From NCBI RefSeq assembly GCF_014333445.1, contig NZ_JACRYU010000016.1, forward strand, positions 248,001 through 312,000: a DNA stretch of 64,000 bases, read 5' to 3'. Shown here piece after piece: positions 1-8,811 of the stretch. The position numbers were made by a program, and so were the translations under genes. The stretch's first letter is position 1, and every line of letters starts with the position of its first letter. Source of the DNA: Terrisporobacter mayombei. GTDB taxonomy: Bacteria > Bacillota > Clostridia > Peptostreptococcales > Peptostreptococcaceae. The notes beneath the pieces are model-generated. The model saw only the letters and a program-made list of their open reading frames with translations. It searched no databases and was not told where the DNA came from.

Positions 1-35
1 AAAAAACTCTTTTTAAGGTAGAAAGAGAGGCTATT

Positions 36-1553
36 ATGAAATTATTTAAATTGATGGATGGGGTTAATTTTACATCTAATTTATCATTAGAGGAAATAAA
101 AAATATAGATATTAAAGATATAGCATATAATTTCAATAGCTGTGAAGATGGATTTATGTTTGTGGCATTGATAGGAGCAACTGTAGATGGTCATAGCTTT
201 GTAGAAGAAGCTTATAATAGAGGTGTAAGAGTTTTTTTAGTACAAAAAAATATGGAAAATGATAAAAATATTCTATCTTTAAATGAAGATGCAATAAAAA
301 TTTATGTTGATAATACTAGAAGAGCTTTATCTAGAATTTCTCATAATTTCTTTCTACACCCGTCAAAAGAATTAAAAATTATAGGGGTTACAGGAACAAA
401 AGGAAAAACAACTATAACAAATTACATTAGTTCTGTTTTGAATAAAGCAGGATTAAATACAGGTGTAATAGGAACTAATGGAGTTTTTTATAATGAAATA
501 GCTGAGGATACAGTTAATACAACACCAGAAAGTTATGAAATTCATAGAATACTTAGAAAGATGCTAGATAGTGGTGTTCAATGTGTAACAATGGAAGTTT
601 CATCTGGTGGAATAATGCATTATAGAGTTGAAGATGTTGACTTTGATGTGGCTATTTTTTCTAATTTATCACCAGACCATATAGGTCCGAAAGAACATCA
701 CTCATTTGAACATTACTTAAATTGTAAAGCAAAATTATTTAAAATGACTAAGTTTGCAATTATTAATGTAGATGATAAACATGCAAATGAAATAATAGCA
801 AATTGTGAATGTAATATTGAAACTTTTTCGATTCATGGAAAAGGAGATTTAAATGCTATTAATATAAATCATTCTAAAAAAATTGATTCTTTAGGTGTTA
901 CTTTTGACTATAGTAAAGATGGACACATAACAAAATCATGTTTTATCTGTTCTCCAGGAATATTTAGTGTATATAATGCTTTAGCAGTTATATCTGTTTG
1001 TAAATATTTGGGTATTAGTCAAGAAAATATATTAAATGCATTGAAAAGTGTAAAAGTTAAAGGTAGAGTAGAAGTTTTAAACATACTTCCTTATGCCAAT
1101 ATAATAATAGACTATGCTCATAATGGAATTAGTTTAGAAAATATTTTACAAACTCTTAAAAATTATGAATATAATAGATTAATTTGTTTAGTGGGATCTA
1201 TAGGTGGACGAACGGAAACTAGGAGAAAAGAAGTGGGAGATGTAATAGCTAAAGAATGTGATTTAGCCATATTAACATCATATAATCCTAATTTTGAAGA
1301 CCCCATGGACATAATAAATGATATATCTAAATCTTTTATAGACTCTTCATGTCATGTTATAAAGATACCAGATAGAGAAGATGCTATAAGAGAAGCTATA
1401 AATATTGCTCAAGAAGGTGATATTATAGTTCTAGCAGGAAAAGGACATGAAAATTATCAATTAATACAAGGTAAAAAAATACCTTTTAATGAATCTGAAA
1501 TTGCAAAGGATGCAGCTAGAAAAGTTTTAGAAAAAAGAAAGCAATTAAGTTAG
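36..1553 (+). CDS. MurE-family UDP-N-acetylmuramyl tripeptide synthetase, atypical
   Basis: This is a cytoplasmic Mur ligase of 505 aa, the usual MurE length. The ATP loop GTKGKTT lies near residue 118 and the C-terminal ligase domain ends with GKGHENY, the MurE signature that contacts the side-chain amino acid. The lysine in CKAKLF, carbamoylated in the family, is present. Two regions differ from textbook MurE: the DNPR specificity motif reads YNPN, and the usual SSHAL...DHLDYHG region reads SSGGI...DHIGPKEHH. The amino acid added is therefore uncertain (meso-DAP, Lys or other), and it may be a MurE paralogue rather than the main enzyme. ATG at 36 follows a GAGAGG ribosome site by 5 bases. 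It stands alone, away from the mur cluster at 15-22 kb, and faces ychF across a shared terminator. Confidence 0.85.
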   Translation: MKLFKLMDGVNFTSNLSLEEIKNIDIKDIAYNFNSCEDGFMFVALIGATVDGHSFVEEAYNRGVRVFLVQKNMENDKNILSLNEDAIKIYVDNTRRALSRISHNFFLHPSKELKIIGVTGTKGKTTITNYISSVLNKAGLNTGVIGTNGVFYNEIAEDTVNTTPESYEIHRILRKMLDSGVQCVTMEVSSGGIMHYRVEDVDFDVAIFSNLSPDHIGPKEHHSFEHYLNCKAKLFKMTKFAIINVDDKHANEIIANCECNIETFSIHGKGDLNAININHSKKIDSLGVTFDYSKDGHITKSCFICSPGIFSVYNALAVISVCKYLGISQENILNALKSVKVKGRVEVLNILPYANIIIDYAHNGISLENILQTLKNYEYNRLICLVGSIGGRTETRRKEVGDVIAKECDLAILTSYNPNFEDPMDIINDISKSFIDSSCHVIKIPDREDAIREAINIAQEGDIIVLAGKGHENYQLIQGKKIPFNESEIAKDAARKVLEKRKQLS

Positions 1554-1575
1554 AACTGATAAATTTATTCATAAT

Positions 1576-1610
1576 AAAAAGTTGGATAGTATGTTATCCA
1601 ACTTTTTGTT
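1576..1610. terminator. Bidirectional terminator between murE-like gene and ychF
   Basis: A 13-bp perfect stem (arms 1576-1588 and 1594-1606) with A and T runs on the two sides lies between the convergent ends of the MurE-like gene and ychF. It can serve both. Confidence 0.85.
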
Positions 1611-1630
1611 ATAAAGTAAGTTTATTTTTA

Positions 1631-2728
1631 TTAAACGTTAAATCTGAAGTTTACAACATCTCCATCTTGCATTACATAGTCTTTACCTTCAAGTCTAACA
1701 AGACCTTTTTCTTTAGCATGAGCTAAAGATCCACATTCAACTAAATCATTATAATTAACTATTTCAGCTCTGATGAATCCTCTTTCTATATCAGAGTGTA
1801 TTTTGCCAGCAGCTTGAGGAGCTTTAGTTCCTACTTTTATAGTCCAAGCTCTAACTTCTTGAACTCCAGCTGTTAGATAAGACATAAGTCCAAGTAATGA
1901 ATAAGAAGATTTTATTAATTTATCAAGACCTGATTGTTCAAGTCCTAGTGATTCTAAGAATTCTTTCTTTTCTTCTTCTGATTCAAGTTCTGATATTTCT
2001 GCTTCTATTTGTGCACAAACTACAACAACTTCAGCATTTTCAGTTGCAGCAAATTCTCTAACTTTGTTAACATATTCATTATTTTCAGCTTCATCAGCTA
2101 AATCATCTTCACAAACATTAGTAGCATATATTACTGGTTTAGAAGTTAATAAATTTAAAGTATTAACAAATTGTTTTTGATCTTCAGTTAAATCCATTGT
2201 TCTGACAGATTTGTTATCTTCTAATACTGTTAATATTTCTTTTAAGAATTCAACTTCAGCAGCTATAGACTTATCAGCTTTAGCAGCTTTTGTACTTTTT
2301 TGTATTCTTCTTTCTAATATTTCTATATCAGAGAATATTAATTCTAAGTTTATAGTTTCTATATCTCTAAGTGGATCAACACTTCCATCAACGTGAACAA
2401 CATTAGTATCATCGAAACATCTAACAACGTGAACTATAGCATCAACCTCTCTTATGTGAGATAAGAATTTATTTCCTAAACCTTCACCTTTTGAAGCTCC
2501 TCTAACAAGTCCTGCTATATCACAGAATTCTATAGCTGTTGGAACAACTTTTTTACAGTCATACATTTGTCTAAGTACTTCTAATCTTTCATCTGGAACA
2601 GAAACAACACCAACGTTTGGCTCTATTGTACAGAAAGGGTAGTTTGCAGATTCTGCACCTGCTTGTGTTATAGCATTAAATAGTGTACTTTTACCTACAT
2701 TTGGTAATCCTACTATACCTAATTTCAT
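1631..2728 (-). CDS. ychF: Redox-regulated ATPase YchF (Obg-like)
   Basis: The protein is 365 aa, standard for YchF/OLA1. It starts with the P-loop GLPNVGKST, has the G3-like DIAGLV and carries NVCE where true GTPases have NKxD, which is the known reason YchF prefers ATP. A helical domain and a C-terminal TGS domain (about 280-365, ending in DVVNFRFNV) follow. YchF associates with ribosomes and affects the oxidative stress response in other bacteria. It is a single gene on the minus strand, convergent with the MurE-like gene and divergent from yfmF. ATG at 2728 is preceded on its strand by AAAGGAAG. Confidence 0.95.
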   Translation of the reverse strand: MKLGIVGLPNVGKSTLFNAITQAGAESANYPFCTIEPNVGVVSVPDERLEVLRQMYDCKKVVPTAIEFCDIAGLVRGASKGEGLGNKFLSHIREVDAIVHVVRCFDDTNVVHVDGSVDPLRDIETINLELIFSDIEILERRIQKSTKAAKADKSIAAEVEFLKEILTVLEDNKSVRTMDLTEDQKQFVNTLNLLTSKPVIYATNVCEDDLADEAENNEYVNKVREFAATENAEVVVVCAQIEAEISELESEEEKKEFLESLGLEQSGLDKLIKSSYSLLGLMSYLTAGVQEVRAWTIKVGTKAPQAAGKIHSDIERGFIRAEIVNYNDLVECGSLAHAKEKGLVRLEGKDYVMQDGDVVNFRFNV

Positions 2729-3089
2729 ATTGATAATCTTCCTTTCTTATATGAATTTACATATTTGTTGTATTTTAATTATTTTCAATATTAATAATAA
2801 GCTTATTCGTCTTTATAGACATACATATTGATTATACATCATAATATTAAGGTGTGTAAACCAATTTAATTTAAGTTATTTTATGTAAAAAACAATAATT
2901 TTTTAGAATTTTATATTCTATAAAGGATTTAAAGTTTAAATTTAGCATATCCTAATAAAAATTGTTTAAATAAAATAAAATTTACTATTTTAGAAAATAA
3001 TAAAAACGATATAATTATATAAAAGGAAAATTTATGAATATATATCATTTATTATATATACATTAGTTAACTCATAAGAGGAGGTAAAA
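2729..3089. other. Divergent intergenic region ychF / yfmF
   Basis: This 361-base, very AT-rich spacer must hold promoters for both flanking genes. A -10-like TATAAT is at 3010-3015 on the + strand without a convincing -35. A 10-codon frame (ATG 3034, stop 3064-3066) follows an AAAAGG, but I do not call it a gene. No RNA element is recognised. Confidence 0.5.
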
Positions 3090-4364
3090 ATGAAAAATAT
3101 TAAAACTATAAATTTAGGTAAAGGTATTAATTTAACTTTAATACCAGAAGAAAAATTTAAAACAAACTTAGTAAGTATTTATATACAAAGATTATTAGAT
3201 AAAGATGAAGTGACGAAAAACGCTCTACTTCCTGCAATAATAAAAAGTGGTAGTGAAAGATATCCAAGTGCAAGAGAAATGACAGCTCATCAAGATGATT
3301 TATACGGAGTATCTATAGGGGCAGATGCCAGTAAAAGAGGAGAAACTCAAGTAATAACTTTTAAAATTATAAGTACAGATGAAAAATATTTAGATGAAAA
3401 AATATTTAAATCTGTTGTGGAGTTTTTAGATGAAGTAGTAAATCATCCTTTAGTAATAGATGGTGGTTTCAAAGAGGAGTATGTTGAAATAGAAAAGCAA
3501 AGTTTGAGACATAGAATTGAATCAGTAATAAATGATAAAGGTAGATATGCTATAGAACGTGCTCGTGAAGAAATGTTTAAGAATGAAAGATATGGAATAA
3601 GTGATTTAGGATATTTAGAAGATATAGATAAAATAACTGCTAAAGATTTATATAAACATTATCAACAAATAATGAAAAATTCTCCTATTGATATAGTTGT
3701 AGAAGGAAATTTTGACGAAGAAGAAATAGTAAACATAATCTCAAATGGATTTAATTTTGATAGAGAAGAAATTATAGAAATTCCTAGAGCTGAATTTAAT
3801 AAGAAAGTTGAAGAAGTAAAAGTTATTGAAGAAGATATGGATATAACTCAAGGAAAATTAGTGATGGGATATAGATGTAATGTAGATTACAAAGATGAGT
3901 ACAGATACTATTCATTACTTGTTGGTTCGAATGTATTAGGTGGAGGACCTCATTCTAAATTATTTATGAATGTAAGAGAAAAAGAAAGTTTATGCTATTA
4001 CATTTATTCTTCTATTGAAAAATATAAAACTTCTATGTTTATATCATCTGGTATAGAAAGTGTTAATTATGATAAAACGGTAAAATTAATTAAGGAGCAA
4101 TTAGAATACTTAAAAGAAGGAAAAATTTCTGAGGAAGAGTTATTAAATAGTAAGAGTGCACTTATTAGCTCATTAAAAACAATAAAAGACTCTATTGGAG
4201 GAGCATCTGATTTTTACTTCTCACAATCCATGGGTCAAACTAATACAAGTGTGGAAAGAATAATTGAAATAATAGAGAAAATTACGATAGAGAATATAGT
4301 GGGAGCTGTTAAGGATATAGAGCTTGATACTATATATTTCTTAAGTAATAGCAAGGAGGCATAA
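3090..4364 (+). CDS. yfmF: YfmF-like inactive M16 peptidase homologue
   Basis: The 424-aa protein has the M16 (insulinase/processing peptidase) fold, but the HxxEH zinc motif is absent: the matching N-terminal stretch reads MTAHQDDLYG. The C-terminal M16 half with GGGPHSKLFMNVREKESLCYY (in pieces GGGPHSKLF and REKESLCYY) is intact. In Bacillus and clostridia such inactive subunits are encoded next to an active partner, here the following gene, with which it overlaps by one base. Database names link the pair to EF-P 5-aminopentanol modification; the biochemical role is not shown by this sequence. AAGAGGAGG precedes the ATG at the right distance. Confidence 0.85.
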   Translation: MKNIKTINLGKGINLTLIPEEKFKTNLVSIYIQRLLDKDEVTKNALLPAIIKSGSERYPSAREMTAHQDDLYGVSIGADASKRGETQVITFKIISTDEKYLDEKIFKSVVEFLDEVVNHPLVIDGGFKEEYVEIEKQSLRHRIESVINDKGRYAIERAREEMFKNERYGISDLGYLEDIDKITAKDLYKHYQQIMKNSPIDIVVEGNFDEEEIVNIISNGFNFDREEIIEIPRAEFNKKVEEVKVIEEDMDITQGKLVMGYRCNVDYKDEYRYYSLLVGSNVLGGGPHSKLFMNVREKESLCYYIYSSIEKYKTSMFISSGIESVNYDKTVKLIKEQLEYLKEGKISEEELLNSKSALISSLKTIKDSIGGASDFYFSQSMGQTNTSVERIIEIIEKITIENIVGAVKDIELDTIYFLSNSKEA

Positions 4365-5653
4365 TGATGGAAAAGATAGTTAATGATTTATTAAAAGAAG
4401 AATTATATTATGAAAAATTAGAAAATGGTTTAGAAGTTTATTTCATGCCTAAAAGGGGATTTACAAAGAAATATGCAGTCCTTGCAACTAATTATGGTTC
4501 AAATGATTTAGAGTTTATACCTATAAATGAGAAAGAGAAACTTGTAGTAAATGCTGGTATTGCACATTTCTTAGAACATAAAATGTTTGAGCAACCAGAT
4601 GGAGGTAATGCTTTTGATAAATTCTCTAAATGGGGAGCAAGTGCCAATGCATTTACTAATTTTACAATGACAGCTTACTTATTCTCAGCAACAGAGAATT
4701 TCTATGAGTGTTTAGATCATTTAATAGACTATGTTCAAACACCTTACTTCACAGATGAAAATGTTGAAAAAGAAAAAGGAATAATAGAGCAAGAAATAAA
4801 AATGTATAATGACGATCCTGAGTGGAATGTATTCTTTAATGCATTAAAAGCTATGTATGTAAATCATCCGACTAGAATTGATATAGCAGGTACTGTTGAT
4901 AGCATATATAAAATAACTAAAGAAGAGCTTTATAAGTGCTATAATACTTTCTATAACCCAGCAAATATGATTTTGTTTGTTGTTGGTGATTTAGACCCTG
5001 AAGAAGTATTTAAGCATGCTAAGAATGCAAATCATAAAGATATAGAAAAATTACCAGAAGAAATAGTAAGGTTTTACCCACAAGAGCCAACTAGAGTTAA
5101 TCAAAAAGAAATAGTAGAGAAATTCCCAATATCAATGCCTATGTTCTCTATATGTTTTAAAGATGATAAAGTAGGTATAAAAGGAAATGAGTTATTAAGA
5201 TATGAAGTAATAACAGATATATTAAATGACATGTTATTCAAAAAGGGTAGCGTAATATATGAAGATTTATATATGCAAGGCTTAATAACTCCTAGCTTTG
5301 GAGCTGGATTCTCGTCACAAATTGATTATTCTTATACGTCAATAGGTGGTGAATCAAAAGATCCGCATAAAGTAAAAGAAATAATTATAAGTTATTTAGA
5401 AAAGTTTAAAGAAGAAGGATTAGATAAAGAAGCTTTCGAAAGAACTAAAAAGAAACAGATAGGTAACTTCATAAAATACTTTGATTCGGTTACATTTATA
5501 GCAAATAACTTTATAACATATAAATTTAAAGGTATAAACTTATTAGATTATGTAGAAGTTATGAAAGATGTAACATTTGAAGAGGTTACTGAAAGATTAA
5601 AATGTCATTTTAAAGAAGAAAACTGTATAATATCTATAGTAGAACCAATGTAA
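4364..5653 (+). CDS. yfmH: YfmH-like M16 zinc metallopeptidase
   Basis: The 429-aa protein carries the inverted zinc motif HFLEH at residues 68-72 and the distal glutamate region EKGIIEQEIKMYNDDPEWN, so it should be catalytically competent. It is the active partner of the preceding zinc-less homologue; M16 enzymes of this kind work as heterodimers. Translation is coupled: the stop of yfmF (4362-4364) shares a base with this ATG. A second ATG follows directly at 4367. No signal peptide is seen, so it is cytoplasmic. A long terminator follows. Confidence 0.88.
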   Translation: MMEKIVNDLLKEELYYEKLENGLEVYFMPKRGFTKKYAVLATNYGSNDLEFIPINEKEKLVVNAGIAHFLEHKMFEQPDGGNAFDKFSKWGASANAFTNFTMTAYLFSATENFYECLDHLIDYVQTPYFTDENVEKEKGIIEQEIKMYNDDPEWNVFFNALKAMYVNHPTRIDIAGTVDSIYKITKEELYKCYNTFYNPANMILFVVGDLDPEEVFKHAKNANHKDIEKLPEEIVRFYPQEPTRVNQKEIVEKFPISMPMFSICFKDDKVGIKGNELLRYEVITDILNDMLFKKGSVIYEDLYMQGLITPSFGAGFSSQIDYSYTSIGGESKDPHKVKEIIISYLEKFKEEGLDKEAFERTKKKQIGNFIKYFDSVTFIANNFITYKFKGINLLDYVEVMKDVTFEEVTERLKCHFKEENCIISIVEPM

Positions 5654-5678
5654 ATTGAATAATAATCATTGAATAAAT

Positions 5679-5747
5679 AAGGATAATTGTGGAAAATTTA
5701 ATTAATAGAGGCAATTTAATTAAATTTTACATAAATTATCCTTTTTT
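5679..5747 (+). terminator. Terminator of yfmF-yfmH
   Basis: AAGGATAATT (5679-5688) pairs with AATTATCCTT (5734-5743), with an inner AT-rich stem between them, and a T run follows. Confidence 0.8.
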
Positions 5748-5758
5748 ATATATTAAAG

Positions 5759-5795
5759 GATTAAAAATTATCTGTTTTGTCGATAATTTTTAATC
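5759..5795. terminator. Second hairpin downstream of yfmH
   Basis: Perfect 14-bp arms 5759-5772 and 5782-5795 enclose a 9-base loop. There is no clean T run after it, so it may be a backup terminator or an RNA-stability hairpin. Confidence 0.5.
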
Positions 5796-5831
5796 AAAAC
5801 ATTAGTTATTGAGCAACAGTTGAATACATTG

Positions 5832-5890
5832 TGATATGAAGTTGAGAGTCTACACAGTGGCTTAAGTGAAGTGAATTTTTACTTATTTCT
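5832..5890 (+). repeat. Dispersed degenerate repeat, copy 1
   Basis: It contains a TGATATGAAG-like start and the core GGCTTAAGTGAAGTGAATTTTT. Copies are found also near 11736, 41739 and 46791, always in the same orientation and just downstream of a hairpin terminator. Confidence 0.55.
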
Positions 5891-6004
5891 TGTAAAATAG
5901 TCAATTATAAATTATAATTAAGGGATTCTATTTTTTTATTAATCAGAAACTGGTATAATAAAAATTGAAAGCTAATTATTTAGGGACTAAGGAGGCTATG
6001 TTTT

Positions 6005-6787
6005 ATGATTGATATACATTGTCATATTTTACCTGAAGTAGATGATGGTTCAAGAAGCTTAAATGAGTCTATAGAAATGGCCATGATAGCTAAAGAACAG
6101 GGCATAAAAAAAATAATCAATACATCTCACTATCATCCAGACTTCAGCTATAAAAAGGGTGAAGAATTGCTTAAGGAATTGAATGATTTTAATAATGTAC
6201 TAAAAGAGAATATGATAGACATAGAAGTTTTAATTGGGAATGAAATTTATTATACACAAGATTTAATAAAGCAAATAGATGAGTTGGATTTCTATACTTT
6301 AAATAACAGTAGGTATTTATTAATAGAATTCCCACCGACTAATTTTCCAAAAGACTTATGTAATATAGTATATGAGTTAAAAGAAAGAAGCTATATACCT
6401 GTATTTGCCCATGTGGAAAGATACATAGAAGTACAAGAAAATCCAGATTTAATTTATGAGGCTATAAAAGCAGGAGCTATAATACAAGTAAATTCTAATA
6501 GTATATTAGGTAAAAGTGGCAAGACAATAGAACAAGTTTGTGATACTTTAATAAAACGTAATATGGTTCATGTAGTTGGATCGGATGCTCATAGAAGTAA
6601 AAGAAGAACGCCTATATTTTTAGATGCTTATAAACATGTAAGTGATAAATATTCTAAAGATTATGCAGATGACATATTTATAAAAAATAACAATGCAATT
6701 GCAAATGATGAAGATATAATGGTGCCAACACCTTATGAATTTGAACCTAAGAAAAAAGGCTTTTTAAGTAGATTATTTAAATTATAA
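6005..6787 (+). CDS. CpsB/YwqE-type tyrosine-protein phosphatase (PHP domain)
   Basis: The 260-aa protein begins with DIHCHILPEVDDGS, the metal-binding start of the CpsB/CapC/YwqE family of manganese-dependent tyrosine phosphatases, and has further metal ligands in HVERY and GSDAHRS. Relatives dephosphorylate bacterial tyrosine kinases that control capsule or polysaccharide export. No such kinase is in the window. The last residues (KKKGFLSRLFKL) form a basic amphipathic tail. ATG at 6005 follows AAGGAGG; an earlier ATG at 5998 is in another frame. It is 11 bases ahead of lgt and probably co-transcribed. Confidence 0.85.
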   Translation: MIDIHCHILPEVDDGSRSLNESIEMAMIAKEQGIKKIINTSHYHPDFSYKKGEELLKELNDFNNVLKENMIDIEVLIGNEIYYTQDLIKQIDELDFYTLNNSRYLLIEFPPTNFPKDLCNIVYELKERSYIPVFAHVERYIEVQENPDLIYEAIKAGAIIQVNSNSILGKSGKTIEQVCDTLIKRNMVHVVGSDAHRSKRRTPIFLDAYKHVSDKYSKDYADDIFIKNNNAIANDEDIMVPTPYEFEPKKKGFLSRLFKL

Positions 6788-6798
6788 GAGGTGTTAAA

Positions 6799-7527
6799 AT
6801 GAATAGAGTAGCATTTACTATATTTGGATTAGATATAATGTGGTATGGAGTATTAATGGCTACGGGCATGATACTGTGTGTTTTACTAGCATTAAAAGAA
6901 GGTAAAAGAGTAAATATAAGTGAAGATGATATATTAAATTTAGCTATAGTGGCAATACCTTGTGGGTTATTAGGAGCTAGACTTTATTATGTAATATTTA
7001 ACTGGTCATATTATTCTCAAAACTTATCTGAGATATTAAATTTCAGAGGCGGTGGAATGGCCATTCATGGTGCCTTAATAGGTGGGATTTTAGCAGGATT
7101 TGTTTATACTAAGACTAAAAAGATTAATTTCTTCAAGATGGCTGATGCTGTTATGATAGGTATACCTCTAGGTCAAGCGATTGGTAGATGGGGGAACTTT
7201 ATTAATGGAGAGGCTCATGGAGGTCCGACTAACTTACCATGGGGAATAATGATAGATGGAATAAAAGTTCATCCAACATTTCTTTATGAATCTATATGGG
7301 ATTTAGGTATATTTATATTCTTATGGTTCTTTAGAAAAAATAAAAAATATGAAGGTCAAGTTGCTATTTATTATATAATTTTATATTCTATAGGAAGATT
7401 TTTCATAGAAGGTTTGAGAACAGATTCTCTTATGTTTGGACCACTTAGAATGGCTCAAGTTATAAGTTTAGTAGGAATAATACTTTGTGGGATTTTACAT
7501 AAAATATTATCAAAAAAAGCAAAATAG
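6799..7527 (+). CDS. lgt: Prolipoprotein diacylglyceryl transferase Lgt
   Basis: This 242-aa membrane enzyme transfers diacylglycerol from phosphatidylglycerol to the lipobox cysteine of prelipoproteins. The family signature is clear (GRWGNFINGEAHGG, with essential Arg, Asn and Glu), as is HGALIGG in the first half and FLYES. About seven hydrophobic segments are visible. It is slightly shorter than the E. coli enzyme, normal for Firmicutes. It sits between the phosphatase and rsmH with short spacers; lspA, the next enzyme of the lipoprotein pathway, is at 54.7 kb. Confidence 0.97.
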   Translation: MNRVAFTIFGLDIMWYGVLMATGMILCVLLALKEGKRVNISEDDILNLAIVAIPCGLLGARLYYVIFNWSYYSQNLSEILNFRGGGMAIHGALIGGILAGFVYTKTKKINFFKMADAVMIGIPLGQAIGRWGNFINGEAHGGPTNLPWGIMIDGIKVHPTFLYESIWDLGIFIFLWFFRKNKKYEGQVAIYYIILYSIGRFFIEGLRTDSLMFGPLRMAQVISLVGIILCGILHKILSKKAK

Positions 7528-7562
7528 ACAGTAAGAAGAGTAACTCTTAAGGAGAAGAAAAA

Positions 7563-8498
7563 ATGGAATTTAATCATGTATCAGTACTATTAGATGAATG
7601 TATTGAAAATTTAAATATAAAAGAAGATGGAGTTTATGTGGACTGCACTATGGGTGGTGCAGGGCACTCTAAAGAAATTGTAAAAAGATTATCGGATAAA
7701 GGACTATTTATAGGATTTGATCAAGATAAAAATGCCATATCAACTGCTAAGGAAAGACTAAGTGAATATTCTGATAGAGTAAAGTTTGTTCACAGTAATT
7801 TTGAAAACATAAAAGAAGAATTAGAAAAATTAGGAATTAATAAAATAGATGGTGTACTAGCTGATTTAGGAGTTTCTTCTCATCAGCTTGATGAAGCTGA
7901 TAGAGGGTTTTCTTATATGCATGATGCACCGCTAGATATGAGAATGGATATTAGACAAAGTTTTTCTGCTTATGATGTTGTTAATACTTATAGTGAAGAA
8001 GACTTAGCAAGAATCATAAGAGATTATGGTGAAGATAACTGGGCAAAAAGGATAGCTAAGTTTATTGTGGAAGAAAGACAAAATAAACCAATAGAAAATA
8101 CAGGTGAGCTTGTGGAAGTAATTAAAAAAGCTATACCTAAAAAAGCTAGAATAGATGGACCTCATCCAGCTAAAAGAACCTTCCAAGCTATAAGAATAGA
8201 AGTAAATAATGAACTTGGTGTAATTAATAAGATGATAAGAGATGCTGTATCTATGATGAATAAAGGTGGAAGGGTCTGCATAATAACATTCCATTCTTTA
8301 GAAGATAGAATAGTAAAAAATGAATTTAAAGAATTATCATTAAGCTGCATATGTCCACCAGCACTTCCTATTTGTCAATGTGATAAAGTATCAGAAGTCA
8401 AGGTAATAACAAGAAAGCCAATACTTCCAAGTGATGAAGAAATAGAAATGAACCCAAGAGCTAGAAGTGCTAAATTAAGAGTGGCAGAGAAGAAATAA
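7563..8498 (+). CDS. rsmH: 16S rRNA (cytosine-1402-N4) methyltransferase RsmH
   Basis: The 311-aa SAM-dependent enzyme (former name MraW) methylates C1402 in the ribosomal decoding centre. It shows [13 protein letters not shown], the SAM motif [14 protein letters not shown], the [15 protein letters not shown] block, and the C-terminal [12 protein letters not shown] and [18 protein letters not shown] precedes the ATG. In most Firmicutes rsmH directly precedes ftsL; here a SAM-riboswitch gene, a transporter and a lipoprotein come between. No mraZ precedes it. Confidence 0.97.
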   Translation: MEFNHVSVLLDECIENLNIKEDGVYVDCTMGGAGHSKEIVKRLSDKGLFIGFDQDKNAISTAKERLSEYSDRVKFVHSNFENIKEELEKLGINKIDGVLADLGVSSHQLDEADRGFSYMHDAPLDMRMDIRQSFSAYDVVNTYSEEDLARIIRDYGEDNWAKRIAKFIVEERQNKPIENTGELVEVIKKAIPKKARIDGPHPAKRTFQAIRIEVNNELGVINKMIRDAVSMMNKGGRVCIITFHSLEDRIVKNEFKELSLSCICPPALPICQCDKVSEVKVITRKPILPSDEEIEMNPRARSAKLRVAEKK

Positions 8499-8526
8499 AT
8501 ATATATAAAAATAATTTTACTGTTGC

Positions 8527-8554
8527 TGTGTACAATTAATATGTATACAATTAA
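8527..8554. repeat. Tandem 13-base repeat ahead of the SAM riboswitch
   Basis: TGTGTACAATTAA (8527-8539) and TGTATACAATTAA (8542-8554) differ at one base and start 15 bases apart. They lie in the promoter region of metY and could be an operator or overlapping -10-like elements. Confidence 0.45.
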
Positions 8555-8578
8555 CTTAATTAAATTAATAGTAAAAAA

Positions 8579-8730
8579 TCTTATCAAGAGTGATGGAGGG
8601 AATAGGCCCGATGAAATCCAGCAACCTATAAATAGATAGGTGCTAAATCCTACTTATGGAAACATAAGAAAGATAAGAGATGTTCTTAGACTAAAAAACT
8701 CTTTTATCTTTAATGATAAAAGAGTTTTTT
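8579..8730 (+). ncRNA. SAM-I (S-box) riboswitch with terminator
   Basis: The aptamer (about 8579-8678) has the conserved S-box blocks: CTTATCAAGAG, GATGGAGGGA, GGCCCGATGAAATCC, AGCAACC, AGGTGCTAAATCCTAC and GAAAGATAAGAG closing P1. A strong terminator follows (arms 8693-8708 and 8715-8730). The P1 3' strand (8669-8679) can alternatively pair with the terminator 5' arm (8699-8710), giving the antiterminator. High SAM should stop transcription of metY. Confidence 0.95.
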
Positions 8731-8811
8731 AATACTAAGATAATTTTTATAAGAAGATTTTTTATATATAGTTTAATATAAAATATATATTAAATTACAG
8801 GGGGTAAAAGA

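Larger units (their letters stand above)
5654..6004. other. Intergenic region with terminator, hairpin and dispersed repeat
   Basis: The 351 bases hold a long terminator (5679-5747), a second 14-bp hairpin (5759-5795), one copy of a degenerate dispersed repeat (5832-5890) and then a promoter-sized AT-rich stretch before the phosphatase gene. A TATAAT-like sequence at about 5954-5959 may be its -10. Confidence 0.6.

Noticed and set aside
3034..3066. 10-codon leader peptide before yfmF
   Set aside because: Weak ribosome site, no regulatory structure following it.
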